This document shows positions 44,843 to 59,800 of a DNA stretch of 64,000 bases, in pieces (within the stretch, counting starts at the first letter, position 1; every line of letters starts with the position of its first letter). The stretch comes from Owenia fusiformis (lineage: Eukaryota; Annelida; Polychaeta; Sabellida; Oweniidae), in the NCBI GenBank assembly GCA_903813345.2, contig CAIIXF020000008.1, positions 38,132,867-38,196,866 on the forward strand, read 5' to 3'. The notes below the pieces were generated by a model, which did no database searches, was not told the DNA's origin, and worked only from the letters and a program-made list of their open reading frames with translations. The position numbers and the translations under genes were made by a program.

Positions 44843-47800
44843 TTATTGCATTTTGGACATCTCATATTTAGTTGTCATTATTTCTTCATCCGAGTCCAAT
44901 ATTCCTGGCAGTGCTCTGTAACATACAAATAACAAATTAATTCCACATAAATACATTTTAGACTTAACTCTATATTAAGGTTCAGGGGGTTTATTGACTA
45001 ATGAGAGGTAATAGAATATAGAAGTGGTGTAAAAGGGTAGGAGGTCCATATCAAATTATGGTTCTACCCTCCATTGATTTATATGGTGACCCCAATACAA
45101 CCCTTTCCCTCAATATCTTATACGCAAACAGGGCCAGTAAGGGCCGTTAAGAAAGGGGACCACAATCCCTGGGGGACCATATTTTCTTTAACACCAGATA
45201 AATCAGCTACAATACATAATGCAGTGAAGGATTTAAACTTGATAAGAATCTAATTCTGATATGCTACTTACGTATCAGCTACAGATGCGGGAATATTCTC
45301 TTCTATCCATTTGAGATCCTCCTCCTGTAAGATCACATGAAAATATTTTGGAGACAAAATTATTATTAGGTGCAGAGATCACGATAGTTGAAAAAACTTG
45401 TTAGCCATTGTGGCTAAATCTTCCAAAAAAATTTTCGCCAACCAAAATATGAATTAGCCATTTTGAAAAACCGTAAAAAAGGGAACATTAAAAATGATGC
45501 AATGTCTGATGATGACAGTTTCACTTTCAGTTTCACTTTTCAAAATCATATTCAGAAATAAAAAAACGTCAATTAAAATTGAATGTAAAGCATCTGCCGC
45601 GAATGTGATCGGCATTTCACATAGTCTGCACGGTGTAATATCACCAATTCGTTTACCTTGTGATATCGGAGTCCCAAAATACTTCCAAACTGCCGACTTT
45701 TTCGACTTAGATGCCGGCTCGATTTTTCAATTTCTTTCCTACATCCGGCATACTGATAATGCACTCGATTTGCGAACGACGATGAAGAAATTTACGAACA
45801 AGCATTACCATCTACCTGAAATCGCGGGTCCGTTAATAACACTTTTCAATGCAAAGAAGTGTAAACTAGGTACGAGGTAAGTGAAAATATTTAATTTTTC
45901 AGAACGAAGTCGGAGGTGTTCCTCGCTATTTATACACGTTTTTATGCATTCTAGGGAAGGAATCTATGTACCGATATTAACCCTTTCTGTCCCATGTCCC
46001 AATCCGAAGCATCTGGACCGAAATTCGGTCCAATATCGGGAAACCGTGACAACTCTAATTCGCCATAACTGCGAAATACCTTTACATATTTTTCGCCACC
46101 TCTTTCGAAAATTCGCGATTGGCGAATGGCGAACGTCTACCGTGATCTCTGTTAGGTGCGTCAGTATTTGTAATCTACATATATGATTTATAAGCACTAA
46201 AAATGTTTACATAAAATACTACAATTTTCTAGGGTTAAAAATGAGCATTCTGCTTTGTAGTTGTTGTAGATTTATAAAATTGAAAAAAAACATCTCAGTG
46301 CTCTTTCCTTAAGTAATACTACAAGGCAAATCACTATATTTCATAATACTAATCAAATTGGCCAAAATTTACCAAGTATTCTAGTTCTGAAATGTTGTTA
46401 ATGCAGAGTCCATTTACTTCAAAGCTGGGGAGATCTAGTAGGATTTTAACAAAACAAACTTTTAAAAATTCCCAAATTGAATGATGCACTCACAGTTTTA
46501 TCATTTGGAGTTTTCTGCCTGGGAGAACCATTCTGGCCTTTCAGTCCCCTCATCTTTACAGTATCTGAAACCATTGTAGTTTGATATAACAGAGATCATA
46601 TGGTGTTTTAACATGCAAAATAGAGTGAAATCAACAAGGAATAATGTAAACAACTTAGGCTCCAACAGTTTAAATTGTAGTTTTAAAATTTATTTTTAAT
46701 GAATCTGAGATCATCAATTTTATTCATTAGTATAACAAAATAAAAACACAAAGGTCAATTCTTTTGAAGGCACATTTGCATAAAAATGTGGTATTAAAAT
46801 CAGAATTATTTATAAAACATACGCCTCTAAAGAATGCAACTCACCAAATGCGTCACTGACTAAAGGTTCAACATCTTCTTCATCTGCAGCATCTAATAGT
46901 GGGGAGAAGGCATATCTGAAACAAATAAGAAGACACATGGTGAACAATATCACACTTAAAATCAAAGATGGATGTCTAACAATTACCCCAGCATGCCTAA
47001 AAAAAATGTTTGGATAGTCATAAGAAGATACATCATGAAATCTAGAAAAACAGCAACTCCTCGGAGTAGAGAATCCCAACTAACAAAAAATATTTTGATA
47101 TTTAGTGGCCATCAAATTTCTTCTTGAACAAAGTGAGTTATCAAAGATAAAGTATTTTAACGAAAAATGGCAGCCATTTAGAAATTTAACTGCCATCTTG
47201 AAAATTCCTCATTGAACAGAGCTTGTTTGCTCCTATAGGCATCAACATATAAAATTTAACCATATCTGTCCACTGGAATTTGAGTTACCAAATATTTAGT
47301 TTTTATATGAAAAATGGCGGCCACTTTGAAATTCAGTGTCCATCTTGAAAGTGTGGAAAAAGAAAGGCCATGATTGTTTTAAACATACCAGACAATAATG
47401 ACTAAAGATAATCTGCATATTTTAGATTGTAAATTGCTAATTCAATCTTTGGACTATCATAATTCGTCCCCGTATGATAGAAAACAGAATACATTGGATT
47501 TCTTCACCAACCCAATTTAATGGTGTTTGAGTTCAGCTCAATTCCTACATACCTTTGATTATTATTAGTTGGTCTCCAGAGTATCATAATCACTGCTAGC
47601 ATGACGGAGAAGAGCAAATGCCAAAAAGCATCATCAACCCAAATTTCCTTCCAGTCCTGAAATTTGCATTTTTACATGTACATGTATATGAAACTGTTAT
47701 TGTGATTATATTTTGAAATGAAAAAGCAGAATGTGTATTTCTTCGTAAAAGATGAATTTGTTTTCAAGAATCTCACTTGAGATCATTACGAAATATTGAA

Positions 47801-50800
47801 TACTAGGTGGACATGCATTTTTGGGTGATTTAAAAACAATGAAATAGCTATGCATTTTGAGGGTTGACTTTAAAGTATTGCAATCATCATGAAGTTTGAA
47901 GGAGAATATATATTAAAATTGATGTTAAGTTTATGCATTTCAAAACAATTAAAGGTATACTTTAAAATCAACCAAAAATAGGAACATTTTGAGAATATAC
48001 TGTTAAACTACTTCACTGTTAATTACACATTTTTGCATTTTGAGAATATACTTTAAAAGCAGTTGAACATTTATTGATTAGAGGATTTAGCCTCAATTTT
48101 AGACATAGATACTGGTGTCAAGCTGTTTTCTGCTGACACACATGTTTTTATTGATGCCATACTAGGAAGTCAGGCAGATGTTCTCCAACAATTGGATGAT
48201 GACACATTTTGCAATTTTTTACTAGCTATTGCAAATAAGCTGCAATTTGTGCAACACTATTTCGTGTAAATATTACTCTTACATTATCATGATTATTCTC
48301 TATTGTATAAAAAAACTGTATTGTAATTATTATGTTTGTTGCTCCGATTAATTTTCGGGAATAAAAGAAACAATAAACAATATATTCTAAAATGAAACTT
48401 ACAGATAGACAGGCAGTAAATTTGTGCATTTTTATGGACCATATCATATATCCCACAGATGCTGAAACAAAAACAAACAAACATTTAAAGTACACACACA
48501 AATAAAACAAACAAACAAACAACAAGGCATTAACATGCAAAATATCACCACCTGTCATTTGTCAAAGATGCCACAAAAAAGTTGGAGACTGTAAAAACAT
48601 ATGTTGATATTGAGAGAAGTATATTGCCATGCTGTGGTAAAAATATCAACATATAAAATTGACATTATATATCAATTTTTTTCTTCAAAATAAATGAAGT
48701 TATTAACATCACATCTATGGTTTAACTAAATGACTAGCTGAACAATGTAATGAATCATCTGATTTCTATAAATCCTTGACAGAGTAAGATAAATATAATG
48801 TTTTGAAGTAAATAACAGGTCGTTCAATTCTATGTTAATGCAAGTGTGCCTAAATTCTATGTCCCCTTCTCCCTGATAAATTTAACTTTGCATAATAGTT
48901 GGTTAACACATATCTATTATTAACCTGGTACCTAACTTACCTATTACAGTGAATATTAAAGTATTTGTAAAATGTCTATACAAGGAAAGTTTAACAATAT
49001 TCCTCCTAAGTCTCAAAGTTCTAACTGTTTGCATCAAACTGGTGAATACTGAGAAGAGTAAAGGAAATATTTTGCAATTCATATATATTTGGGGATTTAG
49101 TTTTAGTTTTTGATTTGTTTTGTTATTCAGTGTTGAATTGTTGAACAGTCACACTTCATGATCTTTAAAATATGCAAACATAGACATTGTAAGTCTTCTT
49201 CAGGATTGCAATTGTCCATTGAAATATTAGACCATATACTGCACCATTGGAAATTTGAGTGCTAAATTATGTGACCATAGCTTTAAGAAATCTAAGATTG
49301 TATGGTTGCTTTAACAAATGTGACTGCTAAATTATGCAACCAAAGACATACTTCAGTGGCTTTGGATTGCTATTAACCAGAGAAATATTAGACATTACAG
49401 TCACCATTGCAAATATGACTAAGGCATTAAAAATTTGTCCATATGCAATCAGAATAATGAGTCATACAATATCTGCATATAAATAACTTCAATACGAATT
49501 CACACACAATGAATAATGTAGAATAGCTCAAATTGTGATTATTTTAAAGGATACCCCACCAGCAGATGGATGCATCTAACACAGCCAATGGAATGCTTGC
49601 TAACAGTGCTTGGTTAGTTGTATCTCCCTTAGGCTGAAACACAAATGTCAATCACATTTTACAAATCAAAAAATATGTGAATAAAACCATTGATTTTTGA
49701 CAAATCATAAAATTACGTTAATGTTGTTTTGAAAATTAAACAAAAACTGAAAAAATGGACATCACTTCAATCCTTTTTAGAATTTGAATACAGTTTGTAA
49801 TTTATTAATCGCAGGGAATGGTCTCAATCATAATGTGTCTTTCTTACATGACTTATAAACTCATTTGAATCAGACTTTCAAATAATTGGAATGCCATTAA
49901 GCTATGTGTTCGACAAAACGTTTAATTGAGAATGTGTTCACATTTCTTCAAAATTCAGTATCTCGTAAATGTAAAAACCTCAAAATGTGAACACCTAATC
50001 TGAAAACTTTTAGACACTCTATTATATGGTGTTCAGGTTTTACTGTACTAAAGATTTTTAAGCTAGGGGTCCAACAATTGCTTGGCCGCCACACACCTTG
50101 AGCACACGGAGACATCCCTCCACTGATCCTAAGATGAAGTAGAGACCCCCCATTCCGAGGACCTTGTGAAGCATGGGTCCCAATCTAGGCCTACAATTTA
50201 ACATTTGATTAAAAGTAAAGTTGTCAAAGCTTAGAAATGTTTACCAATTTCAAATATCCAAAATATCATGAACTTAACAATTTGATAATTTTGGCAAATC
50301 ACAATTTTCCCAAAAGAATCCAATGCTATAATTTTTTATGAACAGAATTTCAATAACTGACATGACTGACAAAAAATTATAAAACATCATGTACTAATAC
50401 TAAAATTTCTGGATGTACTTTCCATGATAGTATTCATAAATCTTACTTGACGATGCCAAAACCCATGCTGACAATGACAACCAACATCCTGGCAACTGTC
50501 CTCTTTAGACACGATACTAGCTCGGCAAACACTACTGCCCCCTTTACTGAACTTCCAGTACTATTTATCGTCTGGTATTCCGCATAGAAAATGGCCTTTT
50601 CTAACATACCTGAAATATTAATTTACAGGGTAATCTAAAAATATTGTGAGTTAAGAACAGAACAACCCATTGAATCGAAATATGCCTTCAGACTAGTACT
50701 CACTTAATTTGTTTTATACATTGACTAGATAGTCAATTCTGCAAGAATTCTGGCAAAAACCAAAATATTCCATTCCCTCAAAAGGTACTGACTAAAATAT

Positions 50801-53800
50801 GAAAATGGTCGTACCTAGCACAATGACGCCACCTATCCAGAACTGAATGCGTAGAATATCCCTCCAGTTACAGGCTAGTAGAACCAGCCACACTAGGCCA
50901 TAGATCACATACACTATACACATCACACCATAAAACTGAAAACCATAAAACTGATTAAAATTCATGTTACATGTAGATGTAAGGTACTCAGGAAGGGGGG
51001 GGGGAAATCAAGCACTGTAATACAAGGCATTAACATGATAAAATGTCACCACCAGTATTATTGGAAATTGTATAAATTTGTTTAAGACACCAAACACCAT
51101 CCACAAAATATATCATAATTGATATAATTGAAACTAAAATTGTTGGAATATCAGGTGGAATAAGCTGATGGATTTACTCAAGTGCCATCAAACTGAAATC
51201 AAAATTGACCATATTTGTAGGAGAAATAATAATGAAAGAATTATCAATTAAACCTACAATTACTATTGAACTTACCACAAGTAATGGCCACTCAATTGCA
51301 GACAGAAATCCGTGTTCTGCTTTCATCTGAACAGTCACTGAAAAATAAACAAAATATTTCAAAAAGTTTCACATTGAATTCTTTTTTTACTAAATTGCTT
51401 GTAATAAAAAATAATTGGATCTACAATATAAGCTGAAAATATACTTTTTTTCTCTAGAATTTACAAGCAACATGAAAAGAAAAGCAGCAATGGTTAAAGG
51501 CTCCATATAAGCCAAAGTGGTTCAACCTTCATATGGGGCCTTTAAATAATGCTGAACTATTCTGAATGTATACAGAAAATATTAAGAACGGGGTGAATTA
51601 CTTGTAATATTGAATGTTTTATCTTTATCTTCCTTTCCTTGATTTTCAGATTCACCGGGTGTCCATATATTAACAACCAAAAGGTAGATTCCATCTTCCC
51701 AAGTCTTTGCTATCACATAGTTTGGGTTCCCTCCCTAGAAAACAGAAAAAATCACACTTAAAGCATGATTTTTAGACAGGTTTTGCCACATTGGTCGTAC
51801 AATTAATGTAATCAAGGACTAAAATAGTACAATTAATGGAATTAAGGACTAGTCTAAAATAGTACAATCAATGAAATTAAGGACTAATCTAAAACAGTAC
51901 AATTAATGAAATTAAGGACTAAAATAGTACAGTTAATAAAATTAAGGACTAGTCTAAAATAGTACAATTAATGAAGTTAAGGACTAAAATGTTCACATTG
52001 GAATACGTTCAGATTAGAGAAGTTGTTCAATGTATTGAGGCAACCAATAAATATAGGTTATTTACTGGGAGGGATTGAATATGGGTTTTATTCCGAGGGA
52101 CAATATGATATTGATAAAACCCATATTCAATCCCGACCAGAAATAACCTATTTATTCCATAATACACCCCTCTAAAATGCAACATTTGGATAATGTAAAT
52201 AACCAGGAAAAAATAACCGGGAAATCGAAAATAGGTTAATATGCTCCAATACGATTTTTTCCCGAGGACAATACGATTTTTTCATGTAATACGCTCCAAT
52301 ACGATTTTTGTCCAGGGGACAATACGATTTTTTCATGTAATATGATTCAATAAGATTTTTATTCCTTCATATTTCCCTGGGAAAACAGGAGTATTATGGA
52401 ATAAAAGTTTATATTGATGACAACACTGAACATCAAAGAAATATCATAAAGGAAAACATTACCTAAAGATTATTATGAATAAAAGTTTGACATACCCCTG
52501 GCTTAGGTTGCTTCCCTTTATTTGCTGCTGCAGTTGTTGCTTTCACAGTTGGTGGCACTGCAGCATCTTTGGTGTTTGCAGGTTGTTCCTCAGGGCTTCT
52601 TTTAGATTTACTGGCAGGTGTTTCTTTGTTGGGTTGTTCTTTGGATGCTTCATTGGCTGTTTTAGAAGGCGTTTCTGCAGCTTTTCCAGTACTGGCAGGA
52701 ACATTCGCAGCTGGAGGATTCACAGCTGGAGGATTCACAGCTGGAGGATTCACAGCTGGAGGATTCACAGCTGGAGGATTTGTAGCTGGTGGATTTGTAG
52801 CTGGTGGATTTGCAGCTGGTGGATTTACAGCTGGATTTATATCCTGGATTCATATTTCAATCATCAATTAACATGTTGTCAAATTACATGTTAATTTACA
52901 AGAATTGTCAATTTACATGTAAAACATGTATTGTAAATTTACATAAATTATCAATTTACATACAGTATATGGAATATACAAGTCTGTGAAAAATATTCAT
53001 CTTACAAAGATGTTCTACTTATTGAGATGCTCCGTGGGATCTGCTGTATTCTCCACATTCTGGACAGTTTATAAACACTTTGAAAGAACCTATAAACAGT
53101 TTTGTTAGTCCCTTGATACCGAATGGTTGGGTAAAACCTCACTCATCTTTGATAACTGAACAAAATTTATCAAATTGATAAATGATTTCCCTAAACAAGT
53201 GACCCAAATTCATCTTAATACCAGTGCTTCTCAGTGATAATTTATATGTTAACCCCGTTCTTCTAGAAAATGGAACCAAATCAATCGCACTCTATATCTG
53301 AAACCCCATTCACCTCACCGCCATTCTTATTGTCACTTCAACATTATTCCCCTTGATATATTCATTCCCAGATGCACAATCCCCCCTTACACAATCCCCC
53401 TACACCAGTGTTACTAGCGGATTCTGTGAACCTTCTTTATATCCTTCCCATGTCTCAAGCCAAAAACATTATCTCTCTCGATTCAATACCATTCTCTTGA
53501 TTTTGGACAACAACCCCTTCACTGATACCCCATCACCTCACCACATCTCACCACATCATAACACACAACACCAAACCACACCTCACCACACCATATCATA
53601 CCATACTTAACCTACCAGGCCATATTAAACCACACTACACAATACCACACAACTTCACACACTACATAGAGAGCTTATTTGACCCCACTATACAACTCCA
53701 CCAAACCATATCATATCACACTTAACTTACCAGGCCACACTATACCACACCACACCACTCCACTCCACACCACATCATTGTTACCTGTTGCTTCTGTGAA

Positions 53801-56800
53801 GATCCTTCAGCAGCCCCTACTGTGATATTATTCATGCTTTCCTTTGTTTCCACTTTATGCACCGTAAAATTAGCATTTCTATAATCCTGAAAATGAACAA
53901 TTATGGCATGATATAAACATGTGTCAAGTAAACATGTGCCTGCAGTTACAAAAGGGGATAGGGCTACATTTCGTAGGCATAGGGCTATATTTCATAGGGA
54001 TAGGGCTATATTTCATAGGCATAGGGCTATATTTCATAGGCATAGGGCTATATTTCATAGGCATAGGGCTATATTTGGAATTGGTATGCTCACTTGAGAA
54101 TGCAATATTAGAGGGTTTCCACATGTTTCCACAGAAGCTTCGATGCCTTCGATACTGCTGGGTGCATGATTGGTACACATGAATGTAAACATTTCTAAGT
54201 ACGTCTACAGGTCTCTTGATTTGAGTAAAATACTAAAGCCATTTCGTTGTTTGTCTCTTGATTTGATGTCATGCTCTCTTGCAATGGCATCATAGCAATG
54301 GTTAAACAACAACAAATTTAAAAACCTCCTAAATAAGGAGAATTCAGGAGACAGTATTTTACTCAATTGAGGCTTCCTTATATAGTTTTGAAATCTTGTT
54401 AATGTCTTGTTTTTAATAGGATTTTAGGAGATTTGCATATTTAACCATTAATATTTTCAGACAGAACATAAATAAATCTTAAAAATTTGATTCACACTCC
54501 TAAAGAACTCAATTGTATAATTGTATAAAGTTGAATAATAATATGCCTATCAACAAGATCTGATCCTGTTGCATGGCAAATGAGTTCCACATAATCCTAG
54601 AAATATTTGAGAAATTAAGAAATACAGTTTAACTTTTTTTACTTTCTACATTTAAAGGAATGGTTTACAAGCCTAACCAAAACTAGTACTGCCACCTATT
54701 TATCTATTGATAGAAACTCAAGAGGAAAACTGACTTTTAAGCCTCCTGAATTAACATATACAGTAAAACCTGTGTATATTGAACATTTCTTTGCCAAAAA
54801 AGTTCAGTGTTGTGTTCACTACAGAGAGGGCAATTTATACAGAAGTCAGAAGAGTATATGCGGCAGAAGGGTGTCAACTTAGAACAGATGCTCACTAAAG
54901 AGAGGTGTTCATTAAGACAGGTTATACTGTAGAACTTTACCACTAATAAATTCAACATTCAGGACTTTTGTAATATTAATCATTTAAACGAATTGATTTT
55001 GAAATCAGTAATTGGTTTGTAGATGCTGCATGCTTGCAAATTGTAGGTGTGATCAATCTCAATTAAAGTAAATTATATCAGCATTTATTCTGGTTTAAAC
55101 ACAATTTTGACTAATAAATCAAACAAAGTGTATGGAAATATTAAAACCTTGACCTTCAGTAACTTTTATAGAGATTTTTAGATACAGTGATCAATAAAAT
55201 AACAAAAGATAGCAATATATTTCAGCACATACAACCATTAAATAGTAGTGCACAGTAAAGCCTGTAAAGTTAGAACACCTCTATAAAAATCATCTATAAG
55301 CAATAAGCTATCAACCTTATGTGAAATGAACTTCTGCATGTAGAGTCTTTCACCATTCTGAGCACTTTTTAAGTGATTTTGGCCATTTTTGGAACAAAAT
55401 TGTCATAATTGAACCCCCTGGAATTTTTCAAAAAGTGAACCCCCTTGGTATATCCTGGCATGTTGTGGATACTCTAATTTATGTAAAAAAACAAAATATT
55501 AGACAGATCAAATATTAGAGAAAAATGTGAACTTGTAAGAGAAAGTTCATGAATAGAAACTGTTTCACCAAATGTTACACTACCCTATCATTGAATTACA
55601 ATGCACAAATGAAGTTAACAAATTATCCGTTGATATATGATGTCAGAACACATAGGGATTTGATAGATTAGCCATCAAACACTGTGAAACTCACAACATT
55701 TTGCAACTAGCAATATGCTCCGAGTTATCAATATTTATTGAATAGATGTATTAATAACTCAGAGCATATTGCTTGTTCCAAAAGGGCAAGACAACTTCTG
55801 ATGTTTATCATATATTTCTTGCCCATTTCCATACTTTATATATAATGGGGATCATTCAAACGATAGAAGATATACAGTAAAACCTTGTCAAATCTGAATA
55901 CCACTGGAACCAGCCAAAAGTGTTCAGATTAGCAGGTGTTCACATTTCAAGGTTTATATCTATGAAATACATGTACATACAAGGGCCGATCAAAAAGTTT
56001 TTTACCGTTGGCTCTAGATTTTATAATATATTGTATGTATATATAATTGTGTATCTCATACTTGAGTGGGTTTGGGGTAGATATCACCCGGGAATATATA
56101 TCGAGGAGCGGGCAGGAGCGGGCAGGATATATTGTATATGTCCCGCTCCAGGCCAAATGCGGGCAGATATAATATATCCATCCCGCTCCCGGGAATTTTT
56201 CAAAAGTTTAAAAAAGTTTAAATATCAAAAGTTTTAATTTTTTAATTTCAAAATTTAATTTTTTTAAGTTTAAATGTTACAATTTCATTGTATTGAACAA
56301 AAAGAATATTACGAAAATGTTAAATATAAATATCTTGTCATTTGAAAAAGGTGGAAATGGTTATATCTACCCTAAACCCACTCAAGTATGAGATACACCA
56401 GTTATGCACGGTCGGTTTGGATACATGGAATATCCCTTGGGATATACAATACATCTTCCCTCGGTCCCTTCGGTCCCTCGGGAAGATATATTGTATATCC
56501 CTCGGGATATTCCCTGTATCCAAAACCTCCCAGTGCATAACCCTTATACATGTAACTGGACCTCTCGGAATATTACGAGAGCAACCCATCTAGATGTATT
56601 TAATTATAGTAGACATAATATTTCATTTAATCCAAATCAATTTGAACTAATTGGTGGAAAAGAAATAAACAAATATGGCCAGTAAATGTAAATAACGTGC
56701 AAATAAAACAAACAAAAGATATGACACATGAAGCATAAGCTGATGTCCTGGATCTCTGTTATGAGAGGCTTGGGGCATGATTTCTAGATATATGAGAATG

Positions 56801-59800
56801 GAAACATTACATCCTCCAGATGCAGGGCTCCTAACCATCTCTTGTTTTAAATTGCATCATTGCTAAGCATTCTCCAAGAATACTTGAGAAAGAGAAGGAA
56901 AAGAAGGAAAATGGTAAGTCAATGAAAAAGGGCAAAGATGAAGGCAAGAGCCAGATTGGATTATGTCTGGCTGGAGTCTATTGTTCAGGGGAAATCAAAA
57001 ATATGATAACATATATCACACCCCACCCCTCAATTTTTTATTTTAAAAAGAGTACTCTACATATTGTCCCCTGCAGATTCTGATTATAAAGAATGCCAAG
57101 CAAAGGTACAATAAAACAAATATTTTGTTCCATGTTTGTGCAATTTCACAATAATATCCATAATTGCTCTCTATCGAGTACAGAATACAACTTGTAGTTG
57201 CCTATTATTGATACTCCTTTCTGGTTAAAGTCTACAGAACAAAATGCTAGACACAAATGAAAGGTATGAGGAAAGAATGAATTCAGTCTCTCATGAAGGA
57301 AATAAAAGTTTACTGGATGTAAAATAACTCATAGGATAACATTTAAAAGTCTAAAAGGGTGGATAAATGTCTCCAGTGAATAAATATCCTAAATATATGC
57401 ATAGAATATATACTATTAGTTTATAGTAAAAATCAGGAGGTAACTATAAAAAAACAGGGGCCTGAAATAAGGTATTTCAAGAAATAAAATTAATTATCAA
57501 ATGTCTTCATAACTAGATGCACTAAAGTGTATAGAGACAAGGTTTACAACCTTATCCAAACATTAAAAGTATAAGTGCTTTAAATATTAAGAAATGGAAA
57601 CCTATGAACTCCCGATCACTGACCTCCAAAAGAAAATGAAATCCTGAAATTTCTTACCTTGAGATGAATATTTTCTTGACATGCTAAGGTTTCACTTTGG
57701 CTTCTAAGATAATAGGCGTACTGGTACTCATAGTCGATCTGTTTGAAGTATGGAATATTAAAGTAGACCTCTTTCCTATTATACTGAAAATGTATGACAT
57801 ATGATAATTATGACATAATATTATGACATGACATAGGATAATTATCCTTCTATTATTTGTATAATTTGTAATTTAGTAATTCATAATTTTATGGTATTCG
57901 TAATTACATATTTAAAAAGCTACCAATGACTTACAAATTCGTAAAGTTACGAATCCGCCATTAACAGAACACTTTCGTAAGTGATTCGTAACTTTTATCG
58001 TTCGAATTGTTACGTCATCTTACATCATTATTTAGCACAAATAAAAATATGACGTCATTAAGTATCATTTCGCGCAGTGATTAAACCTGTCTCCGCAATC
58101 TCAAAGATTCCCAGCTCAGGAACATATTTGCTAATCATGTAAGAATTAGTGGATATTTTAGCTTGAAACTTTGCATGCATATAAAAAAAAATTATTTTTG
58201 CCAAAGTGTTAACCTTACATAAGAAATGAATAAGAAATATGCCATTCGCAAAGAAAGCATCTGAGGTGCTATTAAAGTTACGAACGAAAGCATATATGTG
58301 ACATAATTTTTCCATAACTTTGCAAATCGTTCGTAACTTTACGAAAGTTCTGTTAATGTACATTTTCCAAATTCGTAAAATTAACAATTTACTTGCGAAT
58401 TCGTAACTTTACAAAAGTTCTGTTTATGACCCGCTGGTTATTATCTTTGAATCCCTATTAACAAGGAAATTAATTTCTTTGGCTTACCCCGTCAACATCA
58501 AGATTGATGTACTCCTCTGCACACGGACTATATCTTAAAATCCAAGATAAACCAACTTTACAATCTGCGTTTTCTGAGGAGCATTCAACTGAAAGTATCA
58601 ATGTAAGACACAATATAATCACAATCAGTAAAACACAATCAACACTTTTCACTTTTCAATAAACATTGTTAAGTGATGTCACCGTTTCCCCGAAGTCTAA
58701 ATAATCCTATTTTAGTTTATTAAATTGAAATGTAGTTAATATTTCTTTATGCATGGCTCATTAGAAAAGCTATGAAATGTGTATTGAATTTTTATTTTTT
58801 CCAGCTATCGCTTCAAACTCAGTTGCTGACCGAAATAAGGTCAAGCTTCTAGGCTCTGACACTTTAGGTACAATAACATTGAAGTGTATATTACCTTATC
58901 AATTCCAAGCTTGATTAAACTATAGATTAAACCCCCTCGGCCTCCCCCTATAATTTTGTGAAAAATGGTACATGCAGTTATGTTGATGACTCAGTCCCTA
59001 ATCTATAAAATATTTATAAGATTATATGATGTTTCACATATACTTACCCTGTAAGGACACAGTTGACTGGTTATACATGCTCTTTGTGAAAGCAACATAG
59101 TGGTTACCTGGTTGGACCTGGAATATTACAAAAACGTGTTAAAAGAGTGGTAAAAACTTGTAAAACACACGAGAAAAGTGGAAAATTTTATCTAGCTACC
59201 TATTAAATGTGTGGAGCTACAATATCGCACAGAAAGCAACAGTCAACTTGGGGGATTTAAAAATAAATATTGTACCATGGGCTTTCAAGGAATGTTGAGT
59301 CAAAGTCGAGATAAAGAAACATTATCAAAGCGAGTCAATAATGGACATGTGTGACTTTTTAGGATGAAAGATGGCAATATCTTGCATGGGGTAAAGATGG
59401 GTGTATCTTTGATAGTCATATGAGAAAACAATTTCTGTAATTTGCTTGACGGAGGATAAGGTGTACCAGGGGTCCTAATATAGACCCCTGATACCTCAAC
59501 ATGTGTTGTGTAGACTGTATCCTTCGTCTGAATAAATATTCAGACTGTAAGTCACCTATTGTAAAATGTGGTGTTGTATAAATGTTACAAATAAGTTTGT
59601 TTAATGATAAAATGATTACCTTATAAAGAACTTACAATATTATTTTTTCGTATATTGTCCTCTTACTGAAGATATTCATAAAATGTACAGACGCTTCTTG
59701 TAGCGAAGCCATTGATTAGGTCAAGCCATTTTGGCAATGCCAATTCTCACGATTAACGAGATTTAGCCAGTGACGTCAGTCTATTTGTAAACAAATAACA

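Noticed and set aside
52475-52894. Plus-strand frames with WRIHS or GGFTA repeats over TMEM87 exon 6
   Set aside because: Shadows of the 15-bp coding repeat; the minus-strand exon fits the gene's phase and splice sites.
53340-53610. 85-codon frame in the CAC-rich tract
   Set aside because: Low-complexity translation (His/Thr/Pro) with no splice or start support.
53919-54182. Overlapping frames with GIGLYFI or MKYSPMP repeats
   Set aside because: 21-bp tandem repeat open on both strands; lies in an intron of the TMEM87-type gene.
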